Shown here: one piece after another, positions 43,006-53,385 of the stretch
Position numbering within the stretch: position 1 is the first letter of the stretch
How the letters are laid out: every line of letters begins with the position of its first letter
NCBI GenBank assembly: GCA_945910005.1
Contig: OX246747.1
Span: 8,085,966 to 8,149,965 of the forward strand
Direction of reading: 5' to 3'
Length of the DNA stretch: 64,000 nt
Source: Isoperla grammatica
Lineage: Eukaryota; Arthropoda; Insecta; Plecoptera; Perlodidae
The notes under the pieces: model-generated
Database searches by the model: none
What the model saw: only the letters and a program-made list of their open reading frames with translations
What the model was told of the DNA's origin: nothing
Position numbers and translations under genes: made by a program

Positions 43006-43411
43006 TGTTTTATTTGTGAACTAAACGTATCGTCAATTTCCCTGGAAGACCAAAATGCTTTATTATGTGTTAAATACCTTGAGCCTACATATACAGAAAA
43101 GAGCTGAGAAACACAACACAAATTAAAGTACTAGTACAGATGCACTTGGGCATGGAAAAAGAGGTAAGCCTACACAATTTGTAAGATACTTTCTTAATTT
43201 TAAGTTTTTATTGAATTACCTTCAACCCAGCCCATAGCACCCACTGTTGTCATCTGATAGAGGGATGGGTATTAATATTGAGTTAAAGTGCAAATGTAGT
43301 AATTGAGGTTACAGGTTAAAAAGTCAAAATGAATCCTTGTTTAGAAATCATATTATTAGAGATTATTTACTATTTACCTCTAGGTCTATATGCCTACAAA
43401 AACACACCTTG

Positions 43412-43601
43412 CTTTTACTGCAGCTTGTTCAATTCTTGTCGTTAAAAATGTAATTGACGTTTGTAACATCAAATTACAGATGGCTGTTGTGACCTGCTGA
43501 GTTGCCCTGCTTACCAACTTCTGTGACATGGCAATTGTATGGGCTTGAGCAATTGCCTTCTGGTAACTCCCCGTTGCAAAAAATGACAAAGCCGCGAAAA
43601 C
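43412..43601 (-). pseudogene. Harbinger transposase N-terminal exon
   Basis: Acceptor TATTATAG at 43602, then VFAALSFFATGSYQKAIAQA, MSQKLVSRATQQVTTAICN and ITFLTTRIEQAAVKA, then a donor AAG|GTGTGT. This is the helix-turn-helix segment preceding the DDE domain of HARBI1-like transposases (pattern L.FFATG.YQ..VG....MSQ..VSR). The DDE exon expected to the left is not found. The C-terminal piece at 45-46 kb lies upstream and so belongs to a different copy. Confidence 0.65.
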
Positions 43602-43609
43602 CTATAATA

Positions 43610-44399
43610 AGAGACACATTAGTGTCATGGTCTGTGGCCCTTCTGGTAGGCGTACTACCTAAAAGCATTTATTGATTTTACTTTTAATGTCTAATAAGAC
43701 ATACCCTACACAAATTGGGTAGGCCTAGGTAGGCTTACCTCGGTGGTTTACATGTAAAGGTAGTAGGGCCTATAAATTGTAACCTAAGATCTTACCTCCA
43801 TGGGTGAGCCTAGGCAACTAGAGGTTGGGTAAACCACTAGTATGGTTGAGTTAAGGGTAAACTACTGGTAGGCTAGGCCTACCTTGTTTTCATCCACTTT
43901 TAGGCTTAGGTGCTCGGAAAGATAATCATATCATTTTTTTGTACATGACTGATCTAAGTTGAGAAACTTATTTCTAAATAGTATTGCAAGATAGGGTTGG
44001 TTGGCCAACTATTGTGCTTCGAAACTCCTTCTATGTAATGGCAAAACAAAATTTTTGGTGCTATAATAGAGCCCAGAAAATGAATTTAAGAGATTTAATA
44101 TTCATTTTAAAGGTATACATTTTCTCATGGAATTAAAGTTTAGGCCTAATGTGGAAACGGGAATGGCTGATTGGGTAAACCGAATTAACTGTTTTGGTTG
44201 TTACTTTTTATATTTGTCAAGCGATTTTGCATCACGCAGCATTTTTTCTATCCTTTTTTTCAAAATTATAAAATTCTCGACAAGAAAGAAAATAATTGAC
44301 AACAACTTTTAACTCAGCTTCAATTAAATTGGTTAAACATCGATTTCTGTTGTCTGACCATTTATTGACCATTCATGAAAAAACTCTTTCAACATGAGA
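43610..44399. other. no gene; TAGGCC-rich part
   Basis: 43700-43890 is rich in TAGGCCTA-type motifs; the rest is AT-rich. Confidence 0.45.
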
Positions 44400-44640
44400 G
44401 TTTAAACAAAAGTAATCAACTTAACAAAATTAGGCATATTTTGTGTACCACATTCTTTAAAGATATTAACCCATGTTTCATTAACATTGACCACCTCTCC
44501 CTTTTCCACTGAAGACAGGAGGCCCTATAGTGTCTTTGAGAACTCTTCATACATCTCATCTAAATTAATGTGCGGTTCTAGCTTTAGAACACGGACAGCT
44601 GATTAAAGATCACAGTACTTAAGTTCTTTTTTAAGAGACA
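44400..44640 (-). pseudogene. hAT transposase C-terminal relic
   Basis: One frame reads LEPHINLDEMYEEFSKTL, stop, GLLSSVEKGEVVNVNETWVN, IFKECGTQNMPNFVKLITFV, stop. It matches the stretch before the hAT dimerisation motif (W..I......MPN...L..FVLS.P.SNA), which itself is gone. Two stops in frame. Confidence 0.45.
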
Positions 44641-44998
44641 GTGATGCAAGTTTATTGAAAATTCTGGTTCACGCGGCAGCGGCGGGTGTTAACAAAATTT
44701 TATATTTTATATAACAAATTCTCTAAATATTGGAAAATCGATTCCCGTGTAGAGTTGGTACGGGAAGCGTGAAATAAGTGTGAAATACGGTATATCCCGG
44801 AAAATACGGGAGAGTTGGCAACCCTAGCCGCAAATCTTAATCTGGATAATATTTTTAAGTGATAAACTTTTAAAATTTCTTGTCCGCACACAGTTTTTCC
44901 AACAATTTTAAAAAATACATTACAACCAACATTAAATATAAAATAACTTAAATTTAACACATATAAAATTAAAACATAATTAACACTTTCATAATTCC

Positions 44999-46262
44999 TT
45001 AATTCTTTAGCTTGCAAAACACCATCTTGGTGGTGCAAAATGACCTAACTGGTTGAAGCGCCCTTAAACCCAATAAACTCAAACTACATCTCATTGCAAG
45101 AGATAGAATTGGAAATCTCCTTTTCCACACGCCATACATCCTCTCTACTGGGTTTCGTGTTCTTATCTGTGACTCATTAAACCGATTTTCTGCAAACCCT
45201 ACTGGCTCACGCAAAGGAGTTATCAAGTAAGTGAGAATTGGGTACCCACCGTCACTAACTATCAAACTGTCACCCATGTCACCATTTTCTAGTCTTGCTT
45301 TAATGGCAGATCCATTAAAAATTGATGTATCATGGGTAGATCCAGGCCAGCTAGCTACTATGATGTATCATGGGTAGATCCAAGCCAGCTAGCTACTATG
45401 ATGTATCATGGGTAGATCCAGGCCAGCTAGCTACTATGATGTATCATGGGTAGGTCCAGGCCAGCTAGCTACTATTATGTATCATGGGTAGATCCAGGCC
45501 AGCTAGCTACTATGATGTATCATGGGTAGATCCAGGCCAGCTAGCTACTATGATGTATCATGGGTAGGTCCAGGCCAGCTAGCTACTATGATGTATCATG
45601 GGTAGATCCAGGCCAGCTAGCACCTATGATGTATCATGGGTAGATCCAGGCCAGCTAGCTACTATGATGTATCATGGGTAGGTCCAGGCCAGCTAGCTAC
45701 TATGATGTATCATGGGTAGATCTAAGCCAGCTAGCTACTATGATGTATCATGGGTAGATCCAGGCCAGCTAGCTACTATGATGTATCATGGGTAGGTCCA
45801 GGCCAGCTAGCTACTATGATGTATCATGGGTAGATCCAGGCCAGCTAGCTACTATGATGTATCATGGGTAGGTCCAGGCCAGCTAGCTACTATGATGTAT
45901 CATGGGTAGTTCCAGGCCAGCTAGCTACTATGATGTATCATGGGTAGGTCCAGGCCAGCTAGCTACTATGATGTATCATGGGTAGGTCCAGGCCAGCTAG
46001 CTACTATGATGTATCATGGGTAGGTCCAGGCCAGCTAGCTACTATGATGTATCATGGGTAGGTCCAGGCCAGCTAGCTACTATGATGTATCATGGGTAGG
46101 TCCAGACCAGCTAGCTACTATGATGTATCATGGGTAGGTCCAGGCCAGCTAGCTACTTTGATGTATCATGGGTAGATCCTAGCTACTATGTCTAATATTT
46201 TTAAATTAGCATCGCATATCGTCTGCACATTCAACGCAAAGTAACCCTTTCGGTTTCTGAAA
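44999..46262 (-). pseudogene. Harbinger transposase DDE part, split by a minisatellite
   Basis: Right piece (46185-46262, acceptor-like AACATACAG): GGNQAEYFRNRKGYFALNVQ, TICDANLKILDIVA. Left piece (44999-45345): VASWPGSTHDTSIFNGSA, IKARLENGDMGDSLIVSDGG (catalytic Asp), YPILTYLITPLREPVGFAEN and RNPVERMYGVWKRRFPILS (catalytic Glu). Both belong to one HARBI1-type domain and would be contiguous at LDIVA/WPGSTHD. A 38-bp tandem array copied from exactly that codon stretch lies between them. The C-terminus is frameshifted near 45045. Confidence 0.82.
45324..46190. repeat. 38-bp minisatellite, about 22.8 copies
   Basis: Unit GATGTATCATGGGTAGATCC plus AGGCCAGCTAGCTACTAT. Variants are GTAGGTCC in about half of units, one GCACCTAT and a few single changes. 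The reverse complement of one unit encodes VASWPGSTHDTS of the surrounding Harbinger transposase. Thirty-eight is not a multiple of three, so the array destroys the frame. Confidence 0.97.
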
Positions 46263-46619
46263 TATTCAGCTTGGTTTCCACCTGTATGTTAAATAAATAT
46301 GGTTTAATCACCAACATGGGCGTACACCATAATTGGTTTTTAAGGGTAACCATGGACATGAAACGAAACGCTTAGGTACTTATTTTAATTTACAATTGAC
46401 TGTAAATATAAACAATGTAAGCTTTGGTTAGCGTTTGTTTTAATGCCGATGGCTTTGAATCATAGGCCTAAAATTAATGTATGAATTGTTTGAGAATGCC
46501 TGTATGATTGTACAAATCATGGTGTACCAACCTATTTCTAGCAGTGCCATGGCTAGTTCTATCCCCAGAAACGTTGGCACTGCGAGTGGGAGTAACTAGT
46601 GGCAGAAGAATGCCCCAAT
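46263..46619. other. no further Harbinger exon recognised
   Basis: Contains a CCTATTTCTAG acceptor-like motif and a possible short exon (about 46520-46600), but the frame gives no recognisable transposase sequence. Confidence 0.3.
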
Positions 46620-47045
46620 GACGGCACAGTGCTAAGTTCCGTCAACAAATAAAACATCCGAGTATTTAGTTGCTTAAGTTCTCATATAATTGGTTTGAAT
46701 TAAGAGGTACTGAAAGGAGTTATTTACATCCACTTCAATACAAATACTGTTACAGTGTTTTTCTCCAAGTTTAGGCAATTTGTTAACCAACACTGTGGAC
46801 TGAAAGAGTTACTCTCTTCTTGCAGTGGTGGATGACGGGAGATCGTTAACGAAATCTTCGAGACAAGCCACCCAATGACCGATGGCCAATGTCGTCATTT
46901 ATACGTTAACGCCGTAAATTGTCTTCATCTTTCGAAAGGAGGAACTTGCCAGTTTATTTAAAAACATATTGTTTGAATTCTTAAGTTTCAATTTTGTGGT
47001 CAATCCAATCTCCCATGGGCGCTGCTTCCTCTACCGTTAATTGTC
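46620..47045 (-). pseudogene. MULE/SWIM transposase fragment (N-terminal to core)
   Basis: Nucleotide similarity to 36780-37140 (for example AAGTTCCGTCAACAAATAAAACATCCGA against AAGTTCCGTCAACAAACAAAACATCCGA when aligned by eye). A non-matching insert of about 70 bp lies at 46796-46870, next to the ACAAGCCACCCAATGACC junction also present at 13180. Many frame breaks. Confidence 0.7.
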
Positions 47046-47093
47046 TTAATTAACCTTAATGATTTATATGAGTTGAAATAATGTTGTTTGTTG

Positions 47094-47163
47094 ATACCCG
47101 TCTGGCCCCGGGGAAGAATAGGCCCAGAATGACTGATAGTTGTAAGAGGCAACGAAAGGAGTT
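47094..47163 (+). mobile_element. SINE-like copy: head B only
   Basis: TACCCGTCTGGCCCCGGGG through AGAGGCAACGAAAGGAG, then leaves the family. Confidence 0.75.
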
Positions 47164-47430
47164 CCAGAAATGGTTTTCATTTACGTGGGACATGCGGTTT
47201 AAGAATTCTACTGCGTTGAGTCTACCTTTGGCCAGTTCCTCATTGGCCCTTCGTATGGCGGCATCCTGGAGCAGGTATCTATCCCGTAGCCACTCCCGTA
47301 TTTCCTCCCACCTCGCAACCAGGGTAGAATCACGGGTCTATCTGGTCGGTACGGACGAGCTTGTCTGAGGACCATAAGATGGTGCATTTTAACTGCTGAA
47401 TAATAATTACAAAAGACACACAAGCATTAT
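47164..47430 (-). CDS. unrecognised coding-like frame
   Basis: A minus frame reads STLVARWEEIREWLRDRYLL, QDAAIRRANEELAKGRLNAV, EFLNRMSHVNENHF without a stop between. It is helical, charged and codon-like. I do not recognise it; possibly part of a retroelement gag or tyrosine-recombinase element. Confidence 0.3.
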
Positions 47431-47545
47431 TCCTGTCCAGGGACTGCTACCTTATCGTGGTGGGCAGGTTTGCGTGCTTTGTTGATCCCGAGAGCTATGC
47501 CGGCGGAAGCGTATGCTTCTGGTAGGGCCACCCTAGCCGGACTCC
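47431..47545 (+). mobile_element. SINE-like copy: head A only
   Basis: CCTGTCCAGGGACTGCTACC through CACCCTAGCCGGACT; fused to the end of a transposase fragment at 47546. Confidence 0.82.
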
Positions 47546-48005
47546 AAGATAAGCTTTTCCCAATTTGTTTTTCGCGTAAGTTGCCCATCGGTCCCGGCAG
47601 TAATCCCAGTTTTCCAGAAAATACTCATGTGATGAAGGCGGAGCAATGTTTTTGAATTCATCAAGATATTCGTAAAGTTCTTGACTATCACTGTTCAACA
47701 GCTGTTGCATATTCTTAAATAGTAATTTGTTAGTTGCCCAACTACCATGTAATGACCCTACACGCTCTTTGAATACTTTCAATACATGGAATATGCAGTA
47801 GAGAATTTGACATTTAGGGAGACAACGACCAACAACTTTAAACTCAACCTGACACTTGTACATTAACAACACATCACATTCATTTACTGATGGATTTAAT
47901 TCCAAAAACTTGTCAAAAGCCCTTCCTATCATAAGTTCTGTTTCAGCCCTGACAAACAAATAAGCGATTAAACGCCCTCTCTGGTTTCCATCTTCACACA
48001 TTACT
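47546..48005 (-). pseudogene. MULE/SWIM transposase core fragment, second subfamily
   Basis: Frame 47495-48001 reads MCEDGNQRGRLIAYLFVRAE, CLPKCQILYCIFHVLKVFKE and YLDEFKNIAPPSSHEYFLEN. It aligns with the core of the 36-kb copy (LCEDGTGTGRLLCYIFIRKE; LLPQSTILLCNFHVLKRIKE) but is clearly diverged. The second catalytic Asp region (MVDKDVVE) reads MYKCQVEF here, so the acid is lost. The last 17 residues come from a SINE-like head. Confidence 0.75.
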
Positions 48006-48253
48006 ACATACTACACTTTACTACACATTACATTACTACACATTACTACATGAAGGAAACCCTTCAATATTTTAACTTTTGACACTTTTTTTTTTATTTT
48101 GACATTTTTACGCCTTATTCCATAAACCACACGACTTATATAACCGATTGTGAGTGAGTGTTGCTCAAAATCAAGGGGTAGAAAAAAAACCGGTGAAAAC
48201 CCAGATACGCTAGGCCTAGGCCTATCCTAGATCGTGATTTCTCGAACACACCA

Positions 48254-48548
48254 GCCCGTCAGGGCCGGGGAAGAATAGGCCCAGAGTGACTCTGCTATCG
48301 TAAGAGGCGACGAAAAGAGACTGTCCATTCCCTCCCACTGTCTCACAGAATATTTCTCCTCCCACTTGGCCCTGCCCTCCCTTGCTGGACTCCCGTATGA
48401 CGACCCACGCGACGTACAATGGATCTGATTCGGATGTGGCTTTATTCTTCATCATCATCTTCTCATCTTTATTATCACCCGCTCATCGTCTCGATTAGCC
48501 ATTGTTGCAAAAATATGCGACGTTTAGCCCCATTAATCAATCAATCGG
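48254..48548 (+). mobile_element. SINE-like copy: head B + tail 1, with 8-bp duplication
   Basis: CCCGTCAGGGCCGGGGAAG through CCCCATTAATCAATCAATC. ACACACCA flanks it (about 48245-48252 and 48549-48557). The C-rich linker is shortened. Confidence 0.88.
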
Positions 48549-48557
48549 ACACACCAA

Positions 48558-49110
48558 TAATTACAGGCAAAATTAGTGTTAGGGTAGCTAGGCTAGGCCT
48601 AGGCCTAGATCCTGCCGTCATGCTTGAACATACTGGCAGAAACACGTGGCGCAAGTACGTCTAAAAGCAAGTACCTGTCCTGGACATGTAGGTATGATCG
48701 ATGCATACTAGATTTAATCCGAGCATTCGGCATTTTGGCCGAGGAAAACTTTGGACAGACCTTCAGACAGATTTGCCGGTACCCGGTATCGAATCGGCGA
48801 CTTGCCGACTTCAGACCCGTGTGTTTCGGCTAATACACCATTATCGTTTGTGAAACGTACGTTTTCATTATAAGTTGGTGTATGTGCTAAACTGTAAGAC
48901 CAAACCTGAAATATCATTGGTATATGATAATCAAATATTTTATTATTTGATTGACATGCCTTTTTCAGTCGTTATTCTTAACGGGATACTGTGGGATTTC
49001 TCCAGGAATCTCCTTGAACCCCGCGTATGCTCCGTCCTCACTTGGAAAAGGTCGCCGTATGCGATGGATTACACAGGATGGTATCACTAATTAGTGGTGT
49101 CGATCGACAT
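48558..49110. other. no gene recognised
   Basis: A minus-strand stretch at 48770-48840 has a weak B-box-like CCGATTCGATACC but no full tRNA fold. The remainder is spacer before the satellite. Confidence 0.35.
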
Positions 49111-50105
49111 TGCTGAGAGCAGTCTCGGCTCTTAGCCATTACACAACAACCGGTGTGCTAAGTAGCGCCACACGTTATTGCTGAGAGCAGTCTCGGCTCT
49201 TAGCCATTACACAACAACCGGTATGCTAAGTAGCGCCACACGTTATTGCTGAGAGCAGTCTCGGCTCTTAGCCATTACACAACAACCGGTATGCTAAGTA
49301 GCGCCACACGTTATTGCTGAGAGCAGTCTCGGCTCTTAGCCATTACACAACAACCGGTATGCTAAGTAGCGCCACACGTTATTGCTGAGAGCAGTCTCGG
49401 CTCTTAGCCATTACACAACAACCGGTATGCTAAGTAGCGCCACACGTTATTGCTGAGAGCAGTCTCGGCTCTTAGCCATTACACAACAACCGGTATGCTA
49501 AGTAGCGCCACACGTTATTGCTGAGAGCAGTCTCGGCTCTTGGCCATTACACAACAACCGGTATGCTAAGTAGCGCCACACGTTATTGCTGAGAGCAGTC
49601 TCGGCTCTAGGCCATTACACAACAACCGGTATGCTAAGTAGCGCCACACGTTATTGCTGAGAGCAGTCTCGGCTCTTAGCCATTACACAACAACCGGTAT
49701 GCTAAGTAGCGCCACACGTTATTGCTAAGAGCAGTCTCGGCTCTTAGCCATTACACAACAACCGGTATGCTAAGTAGCGCCACACGTTATTGCTGAGAGC
49801 AGTCTCGGCTCTTAGCCATTACACAACAACCGGTATGCTAAGTAGCGCCACACGTTATTGCTGAGAGCAGTCTCGGCTCTTAGCCATTACACAACAACCG
49901 GTATGCTAAGTAGCGCCACACGTTATTGCTAAGAGCAGTCTCGGCTCTTAGCCATTACACAACAACCGGTATGCTAAGTAGCGCCACACGTTATTGCTGA
50001 GAGCAGTCTCGGCTCTTAGCCATTACACAACAACCGGTATGCTAAGTAGCGCCACACGTTATTGCTGAGAGCAGTCTCGGCTCTTAGCCATTACACAACA
50101 ACCGG
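49111..50105. repeat. 68-bp satellite, about 14.6 copies (left part)
   Basis: Unit TGCTGAGAGCAGTCTCGGCT, CTTAGCCATTACACAACAAC, CGGTATGCTAAGTAGCGCCA, CACGTTAT. Units are nearly identical. CTGAGAGC and GCTCTTAG pair into an 8-bp stem with a 7-base loop. The BEL/Pao element is inserted at ACCGG; the array resumes at 54971. Confidence 0.97.
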
Positions 50106-50515
50106 TGAATAAAGCTTGAAGTATACTTGGCGGAATTAAATTCAATACGAAATTGTAATCTTTGAACTTGAACGTTTAAGGGATACTGTTTTTTTTACAC
50201 AAGACTAAGGTTGGAATTCATAGTCGGCCCCTACACCTAGGGGCGCCCATTGTTACTAAGGTAACAGTTGTTTCCATGTTATTTCCCATAAACAAAACAA
50301 ATCCATAGCAACAATGGGTGCCCCTAGGTGTAGGGGCCGACTATGAATTCCAACCTAAGAAAATCACGACGTTGGCATGAGGACGTCAAACGGCGACGTC
50401 CAACTCCTTTATCGGCAATAAACAATTCTAAAGAAATAGACAATGCTGCTATCTAACGGCGTCTTAATTTAAGTGTCCAAACATCACGCCCGACGAATAT
50501 AAAAGTGTCCAAACA
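50106..50515 (-). mobile_element. BEL/Pao 3' LTR (contains a MITE)
   Basis: 260 bp matching the LTR at 54711-54970, plus a 145-bp insert and its 5-bp duplication. The minus strand begins TGTTTGGACAC and ends CTTTATTCA, with TG...CA ends. ACCGG is duplicated at 50101-50105 and 54971-54975. Confidence 0.93.
50210..50354. mobile_element. 145-bp MITE in the BEL LTR
   Basis: Ends GTTGGAATTCATAGTCGGCC and its inverse GGCCGACTATGAATTCCAAC; the inverted repeat extends at least 45 bases (through CCCTACACCTAGGGGC and CCCATTGTT). CTAAG is duplicated at 50205-50209 and 50355-50359. The other LTR reads CAAAG there and has no insert. Confidence 0.92.
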
Positions 50516-50528
50516 TCCCGCCCACCTT
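50516..50528 (-). other. BEL polypurine tract
   Basis: On the minus strand AAGGTGGGCGGGA directly precedes the 3' LTR start TGTTTGG, the expected position for second-strand priming. Confidence 0.7.
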
Positions 50529-50534
50529 GAAAGA

Positions 50535-50772
50535 CATTTCAACAACAACATTACTTGTCATCAAATAGTAGGCGAGATAATTTTACAATTGGCCTTTTAA
50601 CCGTTCCACTCGACGTTCTCACTGACACTGATCTCATGAGGCCGTCAGTCCCAGGGTGTGGACTCGACTCGCCCGAGTTTCCACTTTATTTGGGGAAGGC
50701 TGTCCTTCTTGACGAGTACCATGTCTCCGGACTGGATTTTGGACTGCTTAAGCCACCACTTGGGTCGTTGCT

Positions 50773-50803
<31 letters not shown>

Positions 50804-53385
50804 TTCTTCTTCTTCTTCTTCTTCTTCTTCTTCTTCTTCTTTCTTGCGAAAACTCTTCTTTCAGGTACCACCCTGCAGTTTGAACTGAAACTCAGACGAC
50901 AAGCAGTCGCGTGCTGAAGTTTCCTAAACGATGACCACTTATCTAGAAGTGACATATCAACTTTAATATGTGCACTGGATACAACAGTTCTCTCTTCAAT
51001 ACTAAGTAGAAGCTGATCTGGTAAGTCTTCAGTGGAGTGTGGTAATACTGCCTCTTGAAGCCAAACAGGACCTGACCACCACAAGGTCTGACGTGCCAAT
51101 ACAGCAGGTGATAAACCACGCGAGGCACAGTCTGCGGGGTTGTCTTCACCCTTTACGTGTCGCCAGTGCTGATAAGGAATGCGTTCCTGAATCTCTGATA
51201 CCTTGTTAGTCACGAATGTCTTCCATCGTGTTGGGTGCGATGCTAGCCAGGCTAATACTATTGTTGAGTCCGTCCACGCGAAAACTTGATCTTGGCTGAA
51301 ACTCAACGACTCTTGAATGAGTGCCATCAATCTTGCCAATAACAAGGCACCACACAATTCCAAACGGGGAATAGATACCTGTTTCACAGGAGACACCTTC
51401 GTTTTCCCGGCTACGAGTTTCACCAACACCGTACCATCAGAGTAACATAACCGCACGTACACCAGGTACACTACGACTGCATATGCAACTTCGGAGGCGT
51501 CACAAAAGCCGACAAGTTGACACATGGTTGGCTGCGGGGCAAGAATGCATCGGTCAATGCGGATTTCTTGCAAGGCAGGCAAGTCTTGACAGAACTTCTT
51601 CCACACATTGAAAATGTCGTCTGGAAGAGCATCATCCCATGCAAGATCTAGTCTCCACAATGATTGAAAGACGAGCTTGGCTGTGACAGTTACAGGCGAG
51701 AGCCATCCCAGGGAGTCAAATACCTTAGCTAGATCAGACAGTAGCATACGCTTGGTAACAACAATCCGTTGAGGAGGCTGTGTGACGGAAAACGAGAATT
51801 GATCTGTTGCTGGGTGCCATTGAAGACCAAATGTTTTAACGGCCTTATCTCCGTCCATGATTAATAGTATGTTTGGCTCCCGCATGTCTTCTGGTACTGC
51901 ATTGAGGACTTCTGCTGTGCTGGAAGACCATTTCCGAAGTTCAAAACCACCCTTTTTCATCAGCTGGACTAGTTGATCTTGCAATTCCAGGGCCTCAACA
52001 ATGGTTTCAGCTCCTGACAATCGGTCGTCAACATAAAAATCCTTCAGAACAACAGGCAAAGCCTTGGGAAATGAAGCTTCTTCATCCTTGGCAAGTTGTT
52101 GGAGGCATTTTATTGTGAGGTAGGGAGCACAGCTTTCTCCGTATGTTACTGTCAACAGTTTATTATCTTGGATCGGTTCCTCTGGTGTGGGTCTCCAGAC
52201 AATTCTTTGGAGATAAGTCTGCAAGTTGTTCACCTGTATTTGGCGATACATTTTGGCAACATCCGCCACCAGTGGAATTACGTGTTTACAAAAACGAATT
52301 AATATTGGAGCAATATCTTCTTGCAATTTTGGTCCCACCATGAGCTTTTCATTTAATGAAACGCCCGACGAAGATTTGGCGGAAACATCAAAGACAACTC
52401 TTAGCTTAGTGGTGGAGCTGCTTTCTTTAATAACTGGATGGTGAGGAATATAATAAACCTCAGAGCATGGCTTGTTGCGTTGATTGTTTAGAACCGCTTC
52501 CATGTGCCCAAGCGACTTGTATTCTGCCATAAAATCGACATATTGTTGCTTTTTCTTAGGTTGGTACCGTAAACGCCGTTCGAGCTGTTCAAGTCGTTTG
52601 ACTGCCATATTTCGTGATAAGCCTAACTCTTGACTGTCTTCTCGAACTGGCAAATCTACAACAAATCTGCCTGAATCGTTTCTTTTATGAGATCCTTCAA
52701 AATGGCGCTCACATAATTTCTCCTCTGGTGTCAGTATGTTTGCAGTGGGAACCTCCTCCAGTTCCCAGAACCTGCGCAGCACATTGTCACATTGAACGTG
52801 GAAAATGGTCACCCCTGACATGGCATTGTTCACCTTGACCGGTCCTGTCAGTACCCACCCGAGCGCTGTCTCTAGCGCCACAGGTGACCCAACCGCACCG
52901 GAACAACGTCCAGATAGAAGGAGTATTGGGTAGATATCTGCACCTAGGAGCATGTCTATCCCACTTGGATTATTAAAAGCTGGGTCTGCCAACTTTAGAC
53001 CACGGAGATGTGTCCAACTATCGTCGATCTTGACAGGCTGTCGGGGGAGCATTCCCGTAACCTTGGGCAGCACCAAGGCCTTCACAGAAAATATATCGTC
53101 ACTGTTGAAGGTAGAAGTGAAATTCAGGTTTACGGCACCTTGACACTTAACGATACTGCTGGCAGCCAGTCCTGAAACGAACACCTGTGATTCGTGTTTT
53201 CGTAAACCAAGCCTTTGCACACAACCTGCCGTCACAAAACTAGCCTCTGATGCAGAATCCAGCAAAGCTCGCAATGGTATACTAATTCCATTCATATCTT
53301 GCACATAAACAACTGCTGTGGACAATAACACTGTGCATGGATGATACAAATTCAGAAGAGTAATGTGACAAGACTGTCGAATCAA
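50535..53385 (-). pseudogene. BEL/Pao pol: protease, RT, RNase H; integrase core deleted
   Basis: An 899-codon frame (50686-53385). Protease: LRALLDSASEASFV. RT: KLRVVFDVSAKSSSGVSLNE, VADVAKMYRQIQV and FYVDDRLSGAE (catalytic YVDD). RNase H: CQLVGFCDASEVAYAV, IPRLELCGALLLARL, FAWTDSTIVLAWL and HVKGEDNPADCASRG. After SLLDKWSSFRKLQ the frame enters a CTT microsatellite read as polylysine. The integrase zinc finger and DDE core are missing. The C-terminal integrase appendix (DUF5641-like) follows: RPKWWLKQSKIQSGDMVLVK, KWKLGRVES and, after a frameshift near 50655, DGLMRSVSVRTSSGTVKRPI up to a stop near 50560. Confidence 0.92.
50771..50841. repeat. (CTT)n microsatellite at the integrase deletion
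   Basis: About 23 triplets with one ATT interruption. It sits precisely at the junction where about 1 kb of integrase coding sequence is missing. Confidence 0.95.

Noticed and set aside
48770..48840. tRNA-like sequence (minus) with CCGATTCGATACC
   Set aside because: A B-box-like motif alone; acceptor and anticodon stems do not form.
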